64,000 nucleotides of DNA from Marinobacter sp. F3R08 (GTDB lineage: Bacteria > Pseudomonadota > Gammaproteobacteria > Pseudomonadales > Oleiphilaceae), in the NCBI RefSeq assembly GCF_018860425.1, contig NZ_JAHKPI010000014.1, positions 62,001 to 126,000 of the forward strand. Reading direction: 5' to 3'. Of this stretch, positions 1 through 9,404 are shown one piece after another (the first letter of the stretch is position 1; each line of letters starts with the position of its first letter). The position numbers and the translations under genes are program-made. Below the pieces are notes generated by a model. The model was given only the letters and a program-made list of their open reading frames with translations. It made no database searches and was not told where the DNA came from.

Positions 1-549
1 TGGGTCGCTGCCTGTTCGCCGTGGCAGGTCCAGAGGCACCGGGCGAGGCTGGCCCATGTCATTGTGATCCGTCCCTGACGCCAGGTTCTGACAGGCCTGT
101 TCCGAGCCTTCCAGACCAAAACGCGTGAGTATGTTGCTGATGCTGACCGCCGTTGTGTAAAGGGAAATGGCAATAATCAGGAGAATCGGCTGTACAAAAG
201 TGACGAAATCAGGGACATCCGCACTCCCCAGTATACTCAATATCAGAATGATTGCCGGGCCCAGCACGACGAACAAGGTCAGTGCGATGAAGAACACAAT
301 CCGCTCCTTATAACGCCCCAGCTCCCGATTCGTTACCAGGCCGAGTACAAATTTGCCCATCGCAAGTCCCGCAAGAATAGCGGCTGCGATACTCAAATCC
401 GGTCGCAGCAAAGTTTCATAAAGCCGGCCTTCCCACAGTCGTTGCATACCTATAACCAGAAAGGGAAACAGTACAAACAGGATATCCGCGTAGGTTCCGT
501 ACATCATGCTCAGGGAATGGTGTTCTCGGCGTTCCGGCAACTCACTCAT
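1..549 (-). CDS. Membrane protein, truncated at window edge
   Basis: The reading frame stays open from an ATG at 549 to the first base of the window, giving 183 codons without a stop, so the 3' end lies outside. The protein begins MSELPERREHHS and has about four hydrophobic segments, near residues 20-35, 48-70, 84-105 and 115-135. The remainder is polar. I do not recognise the family. It starts 33 bases after the stop of the hybrid histidine kinase on the same strand, so the two are probably co-transcribed and functionally linked; that link is inference. Confidence 0.7.
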   Translation of the reverse strand, partial: MSELPERREHHSLSMMYGTYADILFVLFPFLVIGMQRLWEGRLYETLLRPDLSIAAAILAGLAMGKFVLGLVTNRELGRYKERIVFFIALTLFVVLGPAIILILSILGSADVPDFVTFVQPILLIIAISLYTTAVSISNILTRFGLEGSEQACQNLASGTDHNDMGQPRPVPLDLPRRTGSDP

Positions 550-582
550 CGGTCTCTTCCTGTTGGTTGTTCTGGGGATACA

Positions 583-3500
583 TCAGTCCGGGGTTTCCGC
601 AGCGGCCAGGGCACGGTCTATCATGTCACCGAGCGCCTTGAGTTCGCCGCGAACCCTGACCCAGTCCGGTTCGGTGACTTTCAGAAGCGCCTCCAGCAGG
701 CCCGCCTGTCGAGTCATCAGCGGGTACCCCATGGCGCCTGCTGTGCCCTTGATCTGATGGGCTTCGATTCTTATTGTTTCTTGATCGCCTTTTGCCAGCG
801 CAGCTTCCATTTGGGCCCTGCGACCTTCCAGGCCATCAAGAAACTGTGCGATCAGATGGGTAATTTCGACATCTTCCGACGAATCCCTCGCGGCAACCGG
901 ACCACCACCAAGCAGTCGATCCAGCAGCGACCTCAGGTGGCTCTGGTCAATCGGTTTGTTCAACACCCCGTCACAACCTGAATCCAGCAAGGCATCGATT
1001 TCTTCCTGATTGCCCGCAGTAAAGGCGATCACCGGTCGTCGGAATCCGGCCTGGCGCAACAGCCTGGTAGCGACAACCCCATCCATACCCGGCATATGCC
1101 GATCCATCAACACCAGGTGGACAGTGTCTGACAGCGCCGTGCGGACCGCCTCTTCGCCACTGGTCACCGAGATCACCTCCACGCCCTCACGCCCCAGCAT
1201 GCGTTCTACCAGTTGGCGATTCTCGGCATTATCCTCAGCAACCAGCACCTTACCTTGATAGCGCTGCGAGAGGTTGAGGACAGCATCAGACCTGACCGAA
1301 AGATAGCGGGCCAGAATTTCATAGAATCTCTGTTTATCAATCGGCTTGGCAAGATGCTCATTGCAACCCGCCAGCCGATAGTCGGCAATATCTTCGGACA
1401 TCACATTTGCAGTCAGGGCAATCACTGGCGTATTCACCCCAGCTTCCCGCAGTGCCGCCGCCGCATCACGGCCGTTCATGACCGGCATCTGGATATCCAT
1501 CAGGATCAGATCAAACGGCTCGCGAATTGCCAACTCCAGTGCTTCGGCGCCATTGCTCACGTGAACCAGTTCCGCCCCGGTTCGGGACACCAGCAGAGAG
1601 ACGAGGCGACGGTTCACTTCATTATCCTCCGCACACAGTATGCGGCCGGACAGTGGCGGTGCCACCACCATGGGTATGGCCCTGCGACGCTGGCTGAAGT
1701 CAGACGCATCGCGCAGGAAATACACCTCATCCAGTGACCCGGTACGAATCGACAGCTCAAACTCGCTACCCTCGCCATAGGTACTGTGGACCCGGATACT
1801 GCCGCCAAGCATTTCAGCCAGGCGCCGCGAAATGCTGAGCCCCAAACCGGTACCTCCGTACTGCCTGGAAATGGCCGCACTGCCCTGGGCGAAAGGATCA
1901 AACAACCGGCCCAGCTGCTCCGGTTTCATGCCAATTCCGGTATCCCCGACCCGAGCCACCAGCAATTCTTGCTCACGATCGCACCGTACCATCAGGGAAA
2001 TGGAGCCCTTTTCTGTAAACTTCAGGGCATTGCCGCACAGGTTGATAATGATCTGTCTAAGGCGGGTCGGATCGGTATGGATCTGCTCGGGCAACGGATA
2101 GTCGCAGGTAATGCTGAAATCCAGCCCTTTTTCCCTGGCCCGGGGCGCAAAGAAGGCACGGATCTCGTCCAGAAGTTCCGGCAAGTTCACCGAGACAACA
2201 TCAACATCCAGCTTGTTGGCGTCAATCTTCGAGTGGTCGAGGATATCGTTGACGAGATCCAGCAGGTGCCGCCCGCTGCGCACCACGGTTTCTGCACTGC
2301 TTCGTTTTTCAGGCTCGCTGAGATCCGGATCCAGCAGAGTTTCACCATAGCCAATAATTGCCGCCAGCGGGGTGCGGATCTCGTGGCTCATATTGGCCAG
2401 AAACTGACTTTTCGCCTCTGCCGAGTTACGCGCCAGCTCCTTTTCAAGTCGCTCCTGTTCCCGTTCCCGCTCGATTTTCTGCCGGTTGTGACTTTCGGTA
2501 GCGTCGATGCAGGTTCCTTCCAGATGCGTTGGTTCGCCCTCGGGGTCGTAGACCGTATGCAGTGAAATGGTGGCCCAGCGCTCGGCGCCATCCCGGGTCA
2601 GATATCGCGCCTCAATGCCCTTCGCCGTCCCCAGGGACTCCAGCTGTTCAATAACCCGCTGTCGGAGGCGATCATCGGCGATACAGGTTTCAAGTACGTC
2701 CGGGTTCCGCATAAGCAGCTCGCGGCTGCTGTTATAGCCCAGCAACCGCGCCATGGCCGGATTGGCAGTGACAAATCGCCGATCCGAGGACATCTGAAAG
2801 ACCCCCTCAATGGCGTTATCAAACAATGACTGATAGCGCTGGAGATTCGACAGCGCCCGCTGGCTCCAGCCCAACGCCTCCCCCTGTACCCGCTTTATTC
2901 TGTCGGCCAGGGCGAACGAGAACAGAATAATCTGCGCAGTCAGGCCAAACTGCGGCGAATAGGTGGTGAAGGTATTCAGTGGCAGTATGCCCATCACGGT
3001 CAGAGCGTAGATGCCGAAGCCCACCAGCGCCAGGGTCCAGGCAAAAAAGTAGGATCGGGCCGCCGGATTGTAATATCGCCAGGACAGATAACTGACAACG
3101 ATCAGGGTCAGGCTCAACAGGATGGAGCCAACCACAATCCATTCCATGGCTACGTGGTAAGGAAGGAACAGTGAAAGAACAAAGGTGGCAACGACCGAGT
3201 ACAGACAAAGGCGGATGACCTGATCAAGATCCGCCGATCGCTCCCGTGTCTCCAACAGTGACCTTGCCATCAACAGGCCCCAGAACCAGGTCAGGATAAT
3301 CTGGAAATGCAGGAACTGCTTGTCAAAAAGAGCGGGGCGACTGTCAAGCAACTGGATGCCATGAACCTGCTCGGTAAAAATAAAAAAGGTCGCAAACACC
3401 AGATAGAGCACGTAATAAATATTACTCCGCTCACGCACCGACACCGCAACGAACAGGTTGTAGGCAAGAATCGCGAGGACGGCGCCAAGCAGGATGCCTC

Positions 3501-4116
3501 GCACCAATTCATCGACCGACACTTTTTCAATATAGGTGTCCGGGTGCCACAGGCTGATCGGCAAGCGGAAGGTGTTGGTGTTTACCACCCGAAGATAGAC
3601 ATGACTGAGCGTATCCGGAGCCAGGGATATGCGGAAAGTCGGGTTGGGGACTGCCAGGTCCCGTTCAACCCAGTTGTCCTCATAACCGGCCTGTCTCTGC
3701 TCAATCAGAGTACCATCGCGAACCATGAACAGGGCGACTTGATCTACCAATGGCAAAGCCAGCTCCAGAATCCACCGGTTCTGGTCCGGACTCCCGGCGA
3801 AACGCATATCCAGGCGAACCCAGTATGCGGATTCGGTATAGCCGAAGTTCAACACGCCACCTTCGTGACGGTTGAAAGCACCCGGCTCCAGCGAACGAAC
3901 CTCGTCCAGAGTCAGAGCCCGGCCCGGATCCTCGAGATACCAGATACAGCCCGCCAGATCACGAATACTCTCGACATCGGAATCCAGGACAATCTCGCCA
4001 TCGCGGCAAGCTCCGGCGGCACTGGCTGCGACCGGCATCACGGCCGTGGCCAGGAATAACAGGGCCACTATCAAAGACGTCAACGCTGGGAGCGCCAATT
4101 CAACCCGTTGCCGCAA
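583..4116 (-). CDS. 7TM-DISM hybrid sensor histidine kinase (PAS-HisKA-HATPase-REC-REC-Hpt)
   Basis: Inner-membrane phosphorelay sensor. The order is signal peptide, periplasmic DISMED2-like domain (about 40-200), seven-TM DISM region (about 205-410), PAS (about 440-555), HisKA with phospho-His near 578 (SHEIRTPL), HATPase, two receiver domains with acceptor Asp near 874 (LMDIQMP) and 1005 (LMDRHMP), and a C-terminal Hpt with His near 1120 (AHQIKGTAGAMG). The frame opens at a GTG at 4200, but that adds 28 residues before the signal peptide and lacks a ribosome site. TTG at 4116 has GGAG seven bases upstream and leaves a normal signal peptide, so I prefer it. The ligand and final output are unknown. 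The product carries its own full relay, and a membrane protein gene follows. Confidence 0.9.
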   Translation of the reverse strand: MRQRVELALPALTSLIVALLFLATAVMPVAASAAGACRDGEIVLDSDVESIRDLAGCIWYLEDPGRALTLDEVRSLEPGAFNRHEGGVLNFGYTESAYWVRLDMRFAGSPDQNRWILELALPLVDQVALFMVRDGTLIEQRQAGYEDNWVERDLAVPNPTFRISLAPDTLSHVYLRVVNTNTFRLPISLWHPDTYIEKVSVDELVRGILLGAVLAILAYNLFVAVSVRERSNIYYVLYLVFATFFIFTEQVHGIQLLDSRPALFDKQFLHFQIILTWFWGLLMARSLLETRERSADLDQVIRLCLYSVVATFVLSLFLPYHVAMEWIVVGSILLSLTLIVVSYLSWRYYNPAARSYFFAWTLALVGFGIYALTVMGILPLNTFTTYSPQFGLTAQIILFSFALADRIKRVQGEALGWSQRALSNLQRYQSLFDNAIEGVFQMSSDRRFVTANPAMARLLGYNSSRELLMRNPDVLETCIADDRLRQRVIEQLESLGTAKGIEARYLTRDGAERWATISLHTVYDPEGEPTHLEGTCIDATESHNRQKIEREREQERLEKELARNSAEAKSQFLANMSHEIRTPLAAIIGYGETLLDPDLSEPEKRSSAETVVRSGRHLLDLVNDILDHSKIDANKLDVDVVSVNLPELLDEIRAFFAPRAREKGLDFSITCDYPLPEQIHTDPTRLRQIIINLCGNALKFTEKGSISLMVRCDREQELLVARVGDTGIGMKPEQLGRLFDPFAQGSAAISRQYGGTGLGLSISRRLAEMLGGSIRVHSTYGEGSEFELSIRTGSLDEVYFLRDASDFSQRRRAIPMVVAPPLSGRILCAEDNEVNRRLVSLLVSRTGAELVHVSNGAEALELAIREPFDLILMDIQMPVMNGRDAAAALREAGVNTPVIALTANVMSEDIADYRLAGCNEHLAKPIDKQRFYEILARYLSVRSDAVLNLSQRYQGKVLVAEDNAENRQLVERMLGREGVEVISVTSGEEAVRTALSDTVHLVLMDRHMPGMDGVVATRLLRQAGFRRPVIAFTAGNQEEIDALLDSGCDGVLNKPIDQSHLRSLLDRLLGGGPVAARDSSEDVEITHLIAQFLDGLEGRRAQMEAALAKGDQETIRIEAHQIKGTAGAMGYPLMTRQAGLLEALLKVTEPDWVRVRGELKALGDMIDRALAAAETPD

Positions 4117-4243
4117 AATGTGATCTCCGCGAGGGTAGATACCTGTTTTTTGTTTTACTGTCAGTAGCCGCGCCGGGGCTACACTGTCCTGGTGACTCAC
4201 TTTAGTCGTTTACATCACTTTTCGCATCCCGGGGCCACCTGAA

Positions 4244-5314
4244 ATGAGACATTCCTGCATTTTCGCTGCCGTTTCCATGACAACTCTTGTCCTGAGTGGT
4301 TGCGGACTTGAAGACACCGGCCCCTCGGCATTCAACCCGGCCACCGACGTGGACCTGGTATTCTCGACCTTTGACCTGGAAGATTCCGAGGTAACCCCGG
4401 ACACACTGAGCAACACCCGATTCTGGGATTTTTACCGGGGCATCCAGCCAGCAATGAACAATTCCGATGACCTCGAAACCACTGGTGAACTACGCAGCCA
4501 CATCGCGCTTTTTATCAGCGCCGCAGCAACCGATTCCGGCAGCAGCTATGAACGTGTACGTAACCCTCTGGACCTGATGAATCAGGTCCTGGCATCCGGA
4601 GAAGTCACCAACTTCCAGGAGGGAAAACGATACATCATCCAACGCATTGCCGACGGTGTCGCAGGCACCTACAACACCCGGGGCAACGGCGCTCAGATAA
4701 ATTTCACAGACCAGTCGGCAGTGCTGGCCAACCTGTCACTGAACGACCAGCTCTGGGTCTACCCCACACTGGACTGGCGTTACCTGCCAGATGGCCCGGA
4801 GGGTTCCGATCTCGAAAACAAGGTGTATCGAACAATTCAGTACGTCAGTCGCAGCGTTCAGGAGGAAGATCAGGCAGCTCAGCCGGAGCTGGTCAGCGTG
4901 TTGGCAGGCAGTCGGTTTGATGCCAACAGCTTCGTCTCACTGGGTTACAGTCCCACCGAGTTCGCAACCGCCGACTACCTCAGCCGCAATCACGGCAGTA
5001 TCGAGCTGCGCCAGGATTTCATTGACGCGAAAACCGACACGCTGTTTATAAAAAACGGCGACACTGAAGTCATCAAACTTGATCGCTATGCGGGTTACAC
5101 CCTGGCTGACAACACGCCAGACTGCCTGAGGATCGAGCTGGATTACAACATGGATATCGTCCGGGTTTTTGCATCGGACGGTGAGCCGGCACGCATTGAC
5201 GACCCTGACTCAAGCGACGATCAGGACACCATTGCCAATCCGGCTAACTGCAGCAATCAGGATAATACGGACGCCGTTACCAGCTGGGCAGCTGTAGCTG
5301 TTTCAAACCGCTAA
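4244..5314 (+). CDS. Putative lipoprotein of unknown function
   Basis: A 356-residue protein with a lipoprotein signal: hydrophobic N-terminus ending LVLSGC, lipidated Cys near residue 20. The mature part is acidic, Asp-rich near the C-terminus, and shows no motif I recognise. It is divergent from the histidine kinase gene (127 bases between starts if the kinase begins at TTG 4116), so they may share a regulatory region. Its TAA stop at 5312-5314 overlaps the stop of the convergent small gene that follows. It is probably envelope-located; function unassigned. Confidence 0.7.
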   Translation: MRHSCIFAAVSMTTLVLSGCGLEDTGPSAFNPATDVDLVFSTFDLEDSEVTPDTLSNTRFWDFYRGIQPAMNNSDDLETTGELRSHIALFISAAATDSGSSYERVRNPLDLMNQVLASGEVTNFQEGKRYIIQRIADGVAGTYNTRGNGAQINFTDQSAVLANLSLNDQLWVYPTLDWRYLPDGPEGSDLENKVYRTIQYVSRSVQEEDQAAQPELVSVLAGSRFDANSFVSLGYSPTEFATADYLSRNHGSIELRQDFIDAKTDTLFIKNGDTEVIKLDRYAGYTLADNTPDCLRIELDYNMDIVRVFASDGEPARIDDPDSSDDQDTIANPANCSNQDNTDAVTSWAAVAVSNR

Positions 5315-5562
5315 TCAATACCACCGTCCCTGAGACACCAGCTATCCAGAAAGCCTTTCTTGCGGTCAACCATTCTTTCATAAGTGGAGATCATGATGGC
5401 GGAGTGGGGGGCCTTTATCAGTCGCAGACTTTCAATTCGGCGCTCAAGACGTTCAACTTCTGAGCGCACCTGCTGGTGCACATGATTGCGAACACTGTCG
5501 TAATGATCCAGCTTCACGTCACGTGGGGCAGGCTGATGGCTGGGGAGTGTGGGTTTGTCCAT
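5311..5562 (-). CDS. Small hypothetical protein, basic and helical
   Basis: An 83-residue protein starting MDKPTLPSHQ. The frame extends upstream to 5619, but the internal ATG at 5562 has a GAGAAG stretch a few bases before it and gives a more natural N-terminus. The centre (VRSEVERLERRIESLRLI) is a charged helix that could form a coiled coil. Its TAG stop at 5311-5313 overlaps the TAA of the convergent lipoprotein gene by two bases. No family recognised and no signal peptide, so probably cytoplasmic. Confidence 0.55.
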   Translation of the reverse strand: MDKPTLPSHQPAPRDVKLDHYDSVRNHVHQQVRSEVERLERRIESLRLIKAPHSAIMISTYERMVDRKKGFLDSWCLRDGGID

Positions 5563-5756
5563 TCGGCTTCTCGTCCATTGAGTCGTGATAGATCCTTTTC
5601 CCGTCACATCAGTCTGCACATTTGTCCGACAAAGCGCAATTGGGAATCATGACACATCATTTTAATTACAACCTGGCCGGGCCCGTGCCATTCAGATGGC
5701 GTAAGCCCTGCTATAGTTCCTTGTAGATTCAACTTTCTCCATCCACAGGAGCTCCG

Positions 5757-6101
5757 ATGACCCAGACATCCGTAGCGGATACCCTCCGCGAATACCTGTC
5801 GCTGCTGGAACTGCTGGATGATGCCTACTGGGAAGCCAGCAGCATTCACCACAAAGATATGCTGTACGACATCATCAGCATCTTCAGCCAGGAAGTCGCC
5901 GAGATAAACAAGCTCAGCATTCAGGATCACCACTACCCCTACGAAGTGATTACCGAGGGCATTCGGCGGGTCGTCCCGAAACTGGAACGCCTGGATGAAA
6001 ACCGGGAAGACGTCATCCAGAGAACCCAGACACTGACCGATTTCCGCGACATACTGTCGTCCGTTCTGGGCATTCTGGAGGACCAGCTCAGAACTCTTTG
6101 A
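5757..6101 (+). CDS. Small helical hypothetical protein
   Basis: 114 residues, acidic and almost wholly helical by composition (MTQTSVADTLREYLSLLELL...). There is no signal peptide, membrane segment or recognised motif. The start is well supported by AGGAG seven bases upstream. About 194 bases separate it from the divergent small gene at 5562 and should hold both promoters. It converges on the serine hydrolase gene, with 10 bases between stops. Function unknown; probably soluble and cytoplasmic. Confidence 0.6.
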   Translation: MTQTSVADTLREYLSLLELLDDAYWEASSIHHKDMLYDIISIFSQEVAEINKLSIQDHHYPYEVITEGIRRVVPKLERLDENREDVIQRTQTLTDFRDILSSVLGILEDQLRTL

Positions 6102-6111
6102 GAACGTTTTT

Positions 6112-7398
6112 TCAGGCCGCTATCAAGGGTCGCTGATGCTCCGGAATCAAGGGAAAGCAGCGACCGACGGTGTACACAAACTTTGCCAGTGCCGGCAGAT
6201 GATGCCCCACAATCGGAAATCCGGTGTTCAGAAGGCTTACGGAAATATCCCGGGCCGCGTCTGCCCAGCAGAGCTTGTTGATCAACCCGACGTGACCAAA
6301 GGCAAACCGGCTGTGCTGGCCCCAGAGACCGAACGGATTGCCTCCGAGCATCATACCGGCACTGAAACGCATGGGCACCATCACAGTCCGGTCAATCTGG
6401 AGTGAGCCAAACTGTTGAATGGCACGGCGGATGGTGATTTCACTGCAGATACGACGGCCATTCCAGACACCACCATTCAGCATCATCTGGAAGAACCGGC
6501 TCATTTCCTCGGCAGTTCCGCACAGGTTGCCAGCTGGGATAACCGCTTCCTGAAAACGTGGATCGTTGGTGACTCTCTCCACGGTCCGGATATCGCCTCC
6601 CAGCGCACGATTGACCACCCAGGACACCGGAAAACGCGGCGTAGGACCGGTGGCGTAATTACTGGCCAACTCGTTCAGGTGCTCCGGTGCAATGCCATAG
6701 GTAAACCATGTCATGCCCATCGGCCTGCGCAGGTGCCTGTCGATATAATTCTCGATGGTGTCCCCGGTCACGCTCTCCAGAACCCGCTGTAACACAAATC
6801 CACCGGTGATGGCGTGGTAGGCCACCTTGGCACCATCAACTTCCACCGGTCGTGCGGCGCAGAGCAGACGCCAGATCTCGTCCCGGTCCCAGAGTACATC
6901 AATGGGCGTTTCCCGGGGGATTGCGGGTATACCACCACGGTGGGAGAGGATCTGATGCACGGTGATCGTGCGCTTTCCGTTACAACCAAACTCCGGACAG
7001 TAGTAGGACACCGGATCCATCAGGTTGACCAGTCCCTGCTCAGCCAACATGTGCATCAGAAGGGCTGTCACCGCTTTGGAGGCCGAAAAATAGCAGATCG
7101 GCGTGTCTGTGGTCATAGGAACCCTGACCGCATCCGGGGGGTCATGAGGCCCATTGCCACTGGCGTGGCCGATGGCCCTGTGCAGCACTTGTTCACCCCG
7201 ATGACGCACGGAAATCTGGATACCCGGGTGTACCCCGGTCCGGTACAGACTCTGGACACTGCGCCATAGCGTGTCGATCCTCTCCTGGCTGACACCGGCG
7301 GCGTCCGGGTTTTCACCGGCCACATCCCGGAAGGTAACCGTATCAAGATCCCTCGGGATCTGGCAGGTATGGAGCGCACGGCGGGCAAGTCGGTTCAT
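6112..7398 (-). CDS. Serine hydrolase of the beta-lactamase / class C esterase family
   Basis: 428 residues, within the normal range for EstB-type esterases and class C-like hydrolases. The nucleophile motif SxxK is at residues 105-108 (FSASKAV). The second motif is Tyr194 in AYHAITGG, a Tyr-x-Ala form instead of Tyr-x-Asn. A late FGHVG segment corresponds to the third (HxG) motif. There is no clear signal peptide, so it is probably a cytoplasmic esterase or lipase-like enzyme, not a resistance enzyme. The substrate cannot be read from sequence. The upstream same-strand neighbour is a diguanylate cyclase, 123 bases away. Confidence 0.8.
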   Translation of the reverse strand: MNRLARRALHTCQIPRDLDTVTFRDVAGENPDAAGVSQERIDTLWRSVQSLYRTGVHPGIQISVRHRGEQVLHRAIGHASGNGPHDPPDAVRVPMTTDTPICYFSASKAVTALLMHMLAEQGLVNLMDPVSYYCPEFGCNGKRTITVHQILSHRGGIPAIPRETPIDVLWDRDEIWRLLCAARPVEVDGAKVAYHAITGGFVLQRVLESVTGDTIENYIDRHLRRPMGMTWFTYGIAPEHLNELASNYATGPTPRFPVSWVVNRALGGDIRTVERVTNDPRFQEAVIPAGNLCGTAEEMSRFFQMMLNGGVWNGRRICSEITIRRAIQQFGSLQIDRTVMVPMRFSAGMMLGGNPFGLWGQHSRFAFGHVGLINKLCWADAARDISVSLLNTGFPIVGHHLPALAKFVYTVGRCFPLIPEHQRPLIAA

Positions 7399-7521
7399 CG
7401 AGGCAACCCTGTTTCATGACGATTATTGTTTTTCTCTGCACACAGCAACCAGGCCAATGCGCATTGTCTGAATGACAAGCGAACGTTCGTCACCGCTTCC
7501 TCCACACTGTATCGGGCCTTG

Positions 7522-8742
7522 TTATTCATTATGGACCGGGTCATGCAGATGCGCCAAGGCCACACAGTTGCGCCCCCGATCCTTGGCCAGATACATGGCG
7601 TTGTCGGCCGCGGCACAGAGCGTGGACACAGTCTGTCCGTGATCCGGATAGACCGCTACACCCACGCTGATGGTCAGGGGCACCGTTTGGTCATTTCCCA
7701 ACGGCTGCCGCTTTTCCGCAACTTTTTGGCGCAGCCGTTCGGCCGTATCCTGGGCTTCTGCAAGCCCCATTTCGGGAAGAACAATAACGAACTCCTCACC
7801 GCCAAACCGACCAATGGAGTCAACGCTTCGCACGCTACCCAGGAGCAGGCGACTCACGGACCGGAGAACCGAATCGCCTGCCGCATGACCAAAGGTGTCG
7901 TTGACGTCCTTGAAATGGTCAAAATCGATCCAGAGTACTGCCATGGACCGTTGATAGCGCCTGGTCCGCTCCAGCTCTTCTTCCAGGACCTTGGACATTT
8001 CCCGCCGGTTGTACAGCCCGGTCAGCGGATCCCGGGTGGCCATTTCTTCAAGCTCGCTTTCCAGTGCCTTCCGGTTGGATATGTCCAGAATGATCCCTTC
8101 GAGAAAAACCACGCCGTCTTCCTCAACGCCACGACCACGCTCCCAAACCCAGATCCGGCTGCCATCCCGTCGGGTGAGACCGTACTCCAGAGAAAACGAT
8201 TGATCGCTGGCCACGGCCTGTCGTACCTCCCTGTGCATTCGCTCACTGTCCTCGCTATCCGTCAGGTTGGCATAACTGGTAACCCGGTTGTTGATCAGGT
8301 CCTCCGGCTCATAGCCGGTCAGGCGGACACAACCCCGGGAAACAAACAGCATTGTCCAGTGCGAATCGAAGCAACAGCGGTAAGCCATGCCGGGAAGGTT
8401 ATCCATCAGGACCTGCAGCTGTCGCTCCCGCTTACGCAAGGCCTGGCGCTGGCTGTGCTGCAGGGTCAGCAGAGCCCTGTCATTGGTAAGCTGACGCAAA
8501 AGCACGGCAAACAACACAAGAGCCGTGGTAAAGACAAACAGGAATCCCTTCCAGGTCTGCACTACAGAAAAGGTATGGGGATCGGGAAACCAGCCCTCGG
8601 CAGCACTGTCGGAAAAAACAATCCAGATTAATCCGATGATCAGATAGAACAGGGCGGCCCAACCCGCTCTTCGCAGAGGCGTGCGATTATCCTTCAATAG
8701 GTTCGTTCCCCGAGATGTTGACCACGAAGACTCCATGAACAT
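7522..8742 (-). CDS. Membrane PAS-GGDEF diguanylate cyclase
   Basis: 406 residues. Two N-terminal membrane segments (about 28-45 and 62-85) flank a short periplasmic loop. They are followed by a PAS domain with PAC region (about 105-220) and a GGDEF domain. The active site reads GRFGGEEFVIVLPE, an intact GGEEF, so c-di-GMP synthesis from GTP is expected. The ATG at 8742 has GAGGG a few bases upstream. The gene is divergent from ybaK across 188 bases. The PAS ligand is unknown. Confidence 0.88.
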   Translation of the reverse strand: MFMESSWSTSRGTNLLKDNRTPLRRAGWAALFYLIIGLIWIVFSDSAAEGWFPDPHTFSVVQTWKGFLFVFTTALVLFAVLLRQLTNDRALLTLQHSQRQALRKRERQLQVLMDNLPGMAYRCCFDSHWTMLFVSRGCVRLTGYEPEDLINNRVTSYANLTDSEDSERMHREVRQAVASDQSFSLEYGLTRRDGSRIWVWERGRGVEEDGVVFLEGIILDISNRKALESELEEMATRDPLTGLYNRREMSKVLEEELERTRRYQRSMAVLWIDFDHFKDVNDTFGHAAGDSVLRSVSRLLLGSVRSVDSIGRFGGEEFVIVLPEMGLAEAQDTAERLRQKVAEKRQPLGNDQTVPLTISVGVAVYPDHGQTVSTLCAAADNAMYLAKDRGRNCVALAHLHDPVHNE

Positions 8743-8930
8743 ACAGCCCTCGAAGATTGGTGATTGATAGTGTAAGAAAAATAGTCATAACGAAGCGTCA
8801 CGTCGAGTGCCAGAATGTCATGCCCGGTTAAATCCGCCCACCAGCTTACCGCTTCTCTGCAGCAGACAGTTGTTGCAGTAGCCCTTAGCTGCTTTAATTT
8901 CCGATCTCTGTTTATCTTCAGGAGCCTAGC

Positions 8931-9401
8931 ATGACGCCTGGCATCAACGCTGCGCGCAAAGCCGCTGTGTCCCATACTATCCATGAATATGACCACGACC
9001 CGGCCAGCGAGAGCTATGGTACCGAGGCCGCTGAGAAAACGGGCGTCGATCCGGCACGGGTGTTCAAAACCCTGGTTGTGGCCATCGACAATCGGGAGCT
9101 GGTTGTTGGCATTGTACCGGTAAGCGGTATGCTCAACATGAAACTGATTGCCCGGGCAGCCCGGGGCAAAAAAGCCGCTATGGCTGACAAACAGGCGGTT
9201 GAACGCAGTACCGGCTATGTTCTTGGGGGAGTCAGCCCACTGGGTCAAAAGAAGCAGCTGAAAACCTTTATCGATGACTCCGCCCTGAACTTCGACACTG
9301 TTTTTGTCAGCGCGGGCCGGCGCGGCCTGGAGATCGAGCTTGCCCCCCGGGATCTGGCTGAACTGGTAAACGGCGGATTTTTTCCTCTCCATCAGGAGTA
9401 A
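8931..9401 (+). CDS. ybaK: Cys-tRNA(Pro)/Cys-tRNA(Cys) deacylase YbaK
   Basis: 156 residues, full length for the YbaK/EbsC family, cytoplasmic enzymes that hydrolyse mischarged Cys-tRNA(Pro). The typical features are present: VFKTLVV with the conserved Lys, the AMADKQAVERSTGYVLGGVS segment, and the C-terminal GRRGLEIELAPRDLAEL. AGGAG lies seven bases before the ATG. The antiporter gene begins three bases after its stop, so the two are likely one transcript, although no functional link is obvious. Confidence 0.92.
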   Translation: MTPGINAARKAAVSHTIHEYDHDPASESYGTEAAEKTGVDPARVFKTLVVAIDNRELVVGIVPVSGMLNMKLIARAARGKKAAMADKQAVERSTGYVLGGVSPLGQKKQLKTFIDDSALNFDTVFVSAGRRGLEIELAPRDLAELVNGGFFPLHQE

Positions 9402-9404
9402 GCC

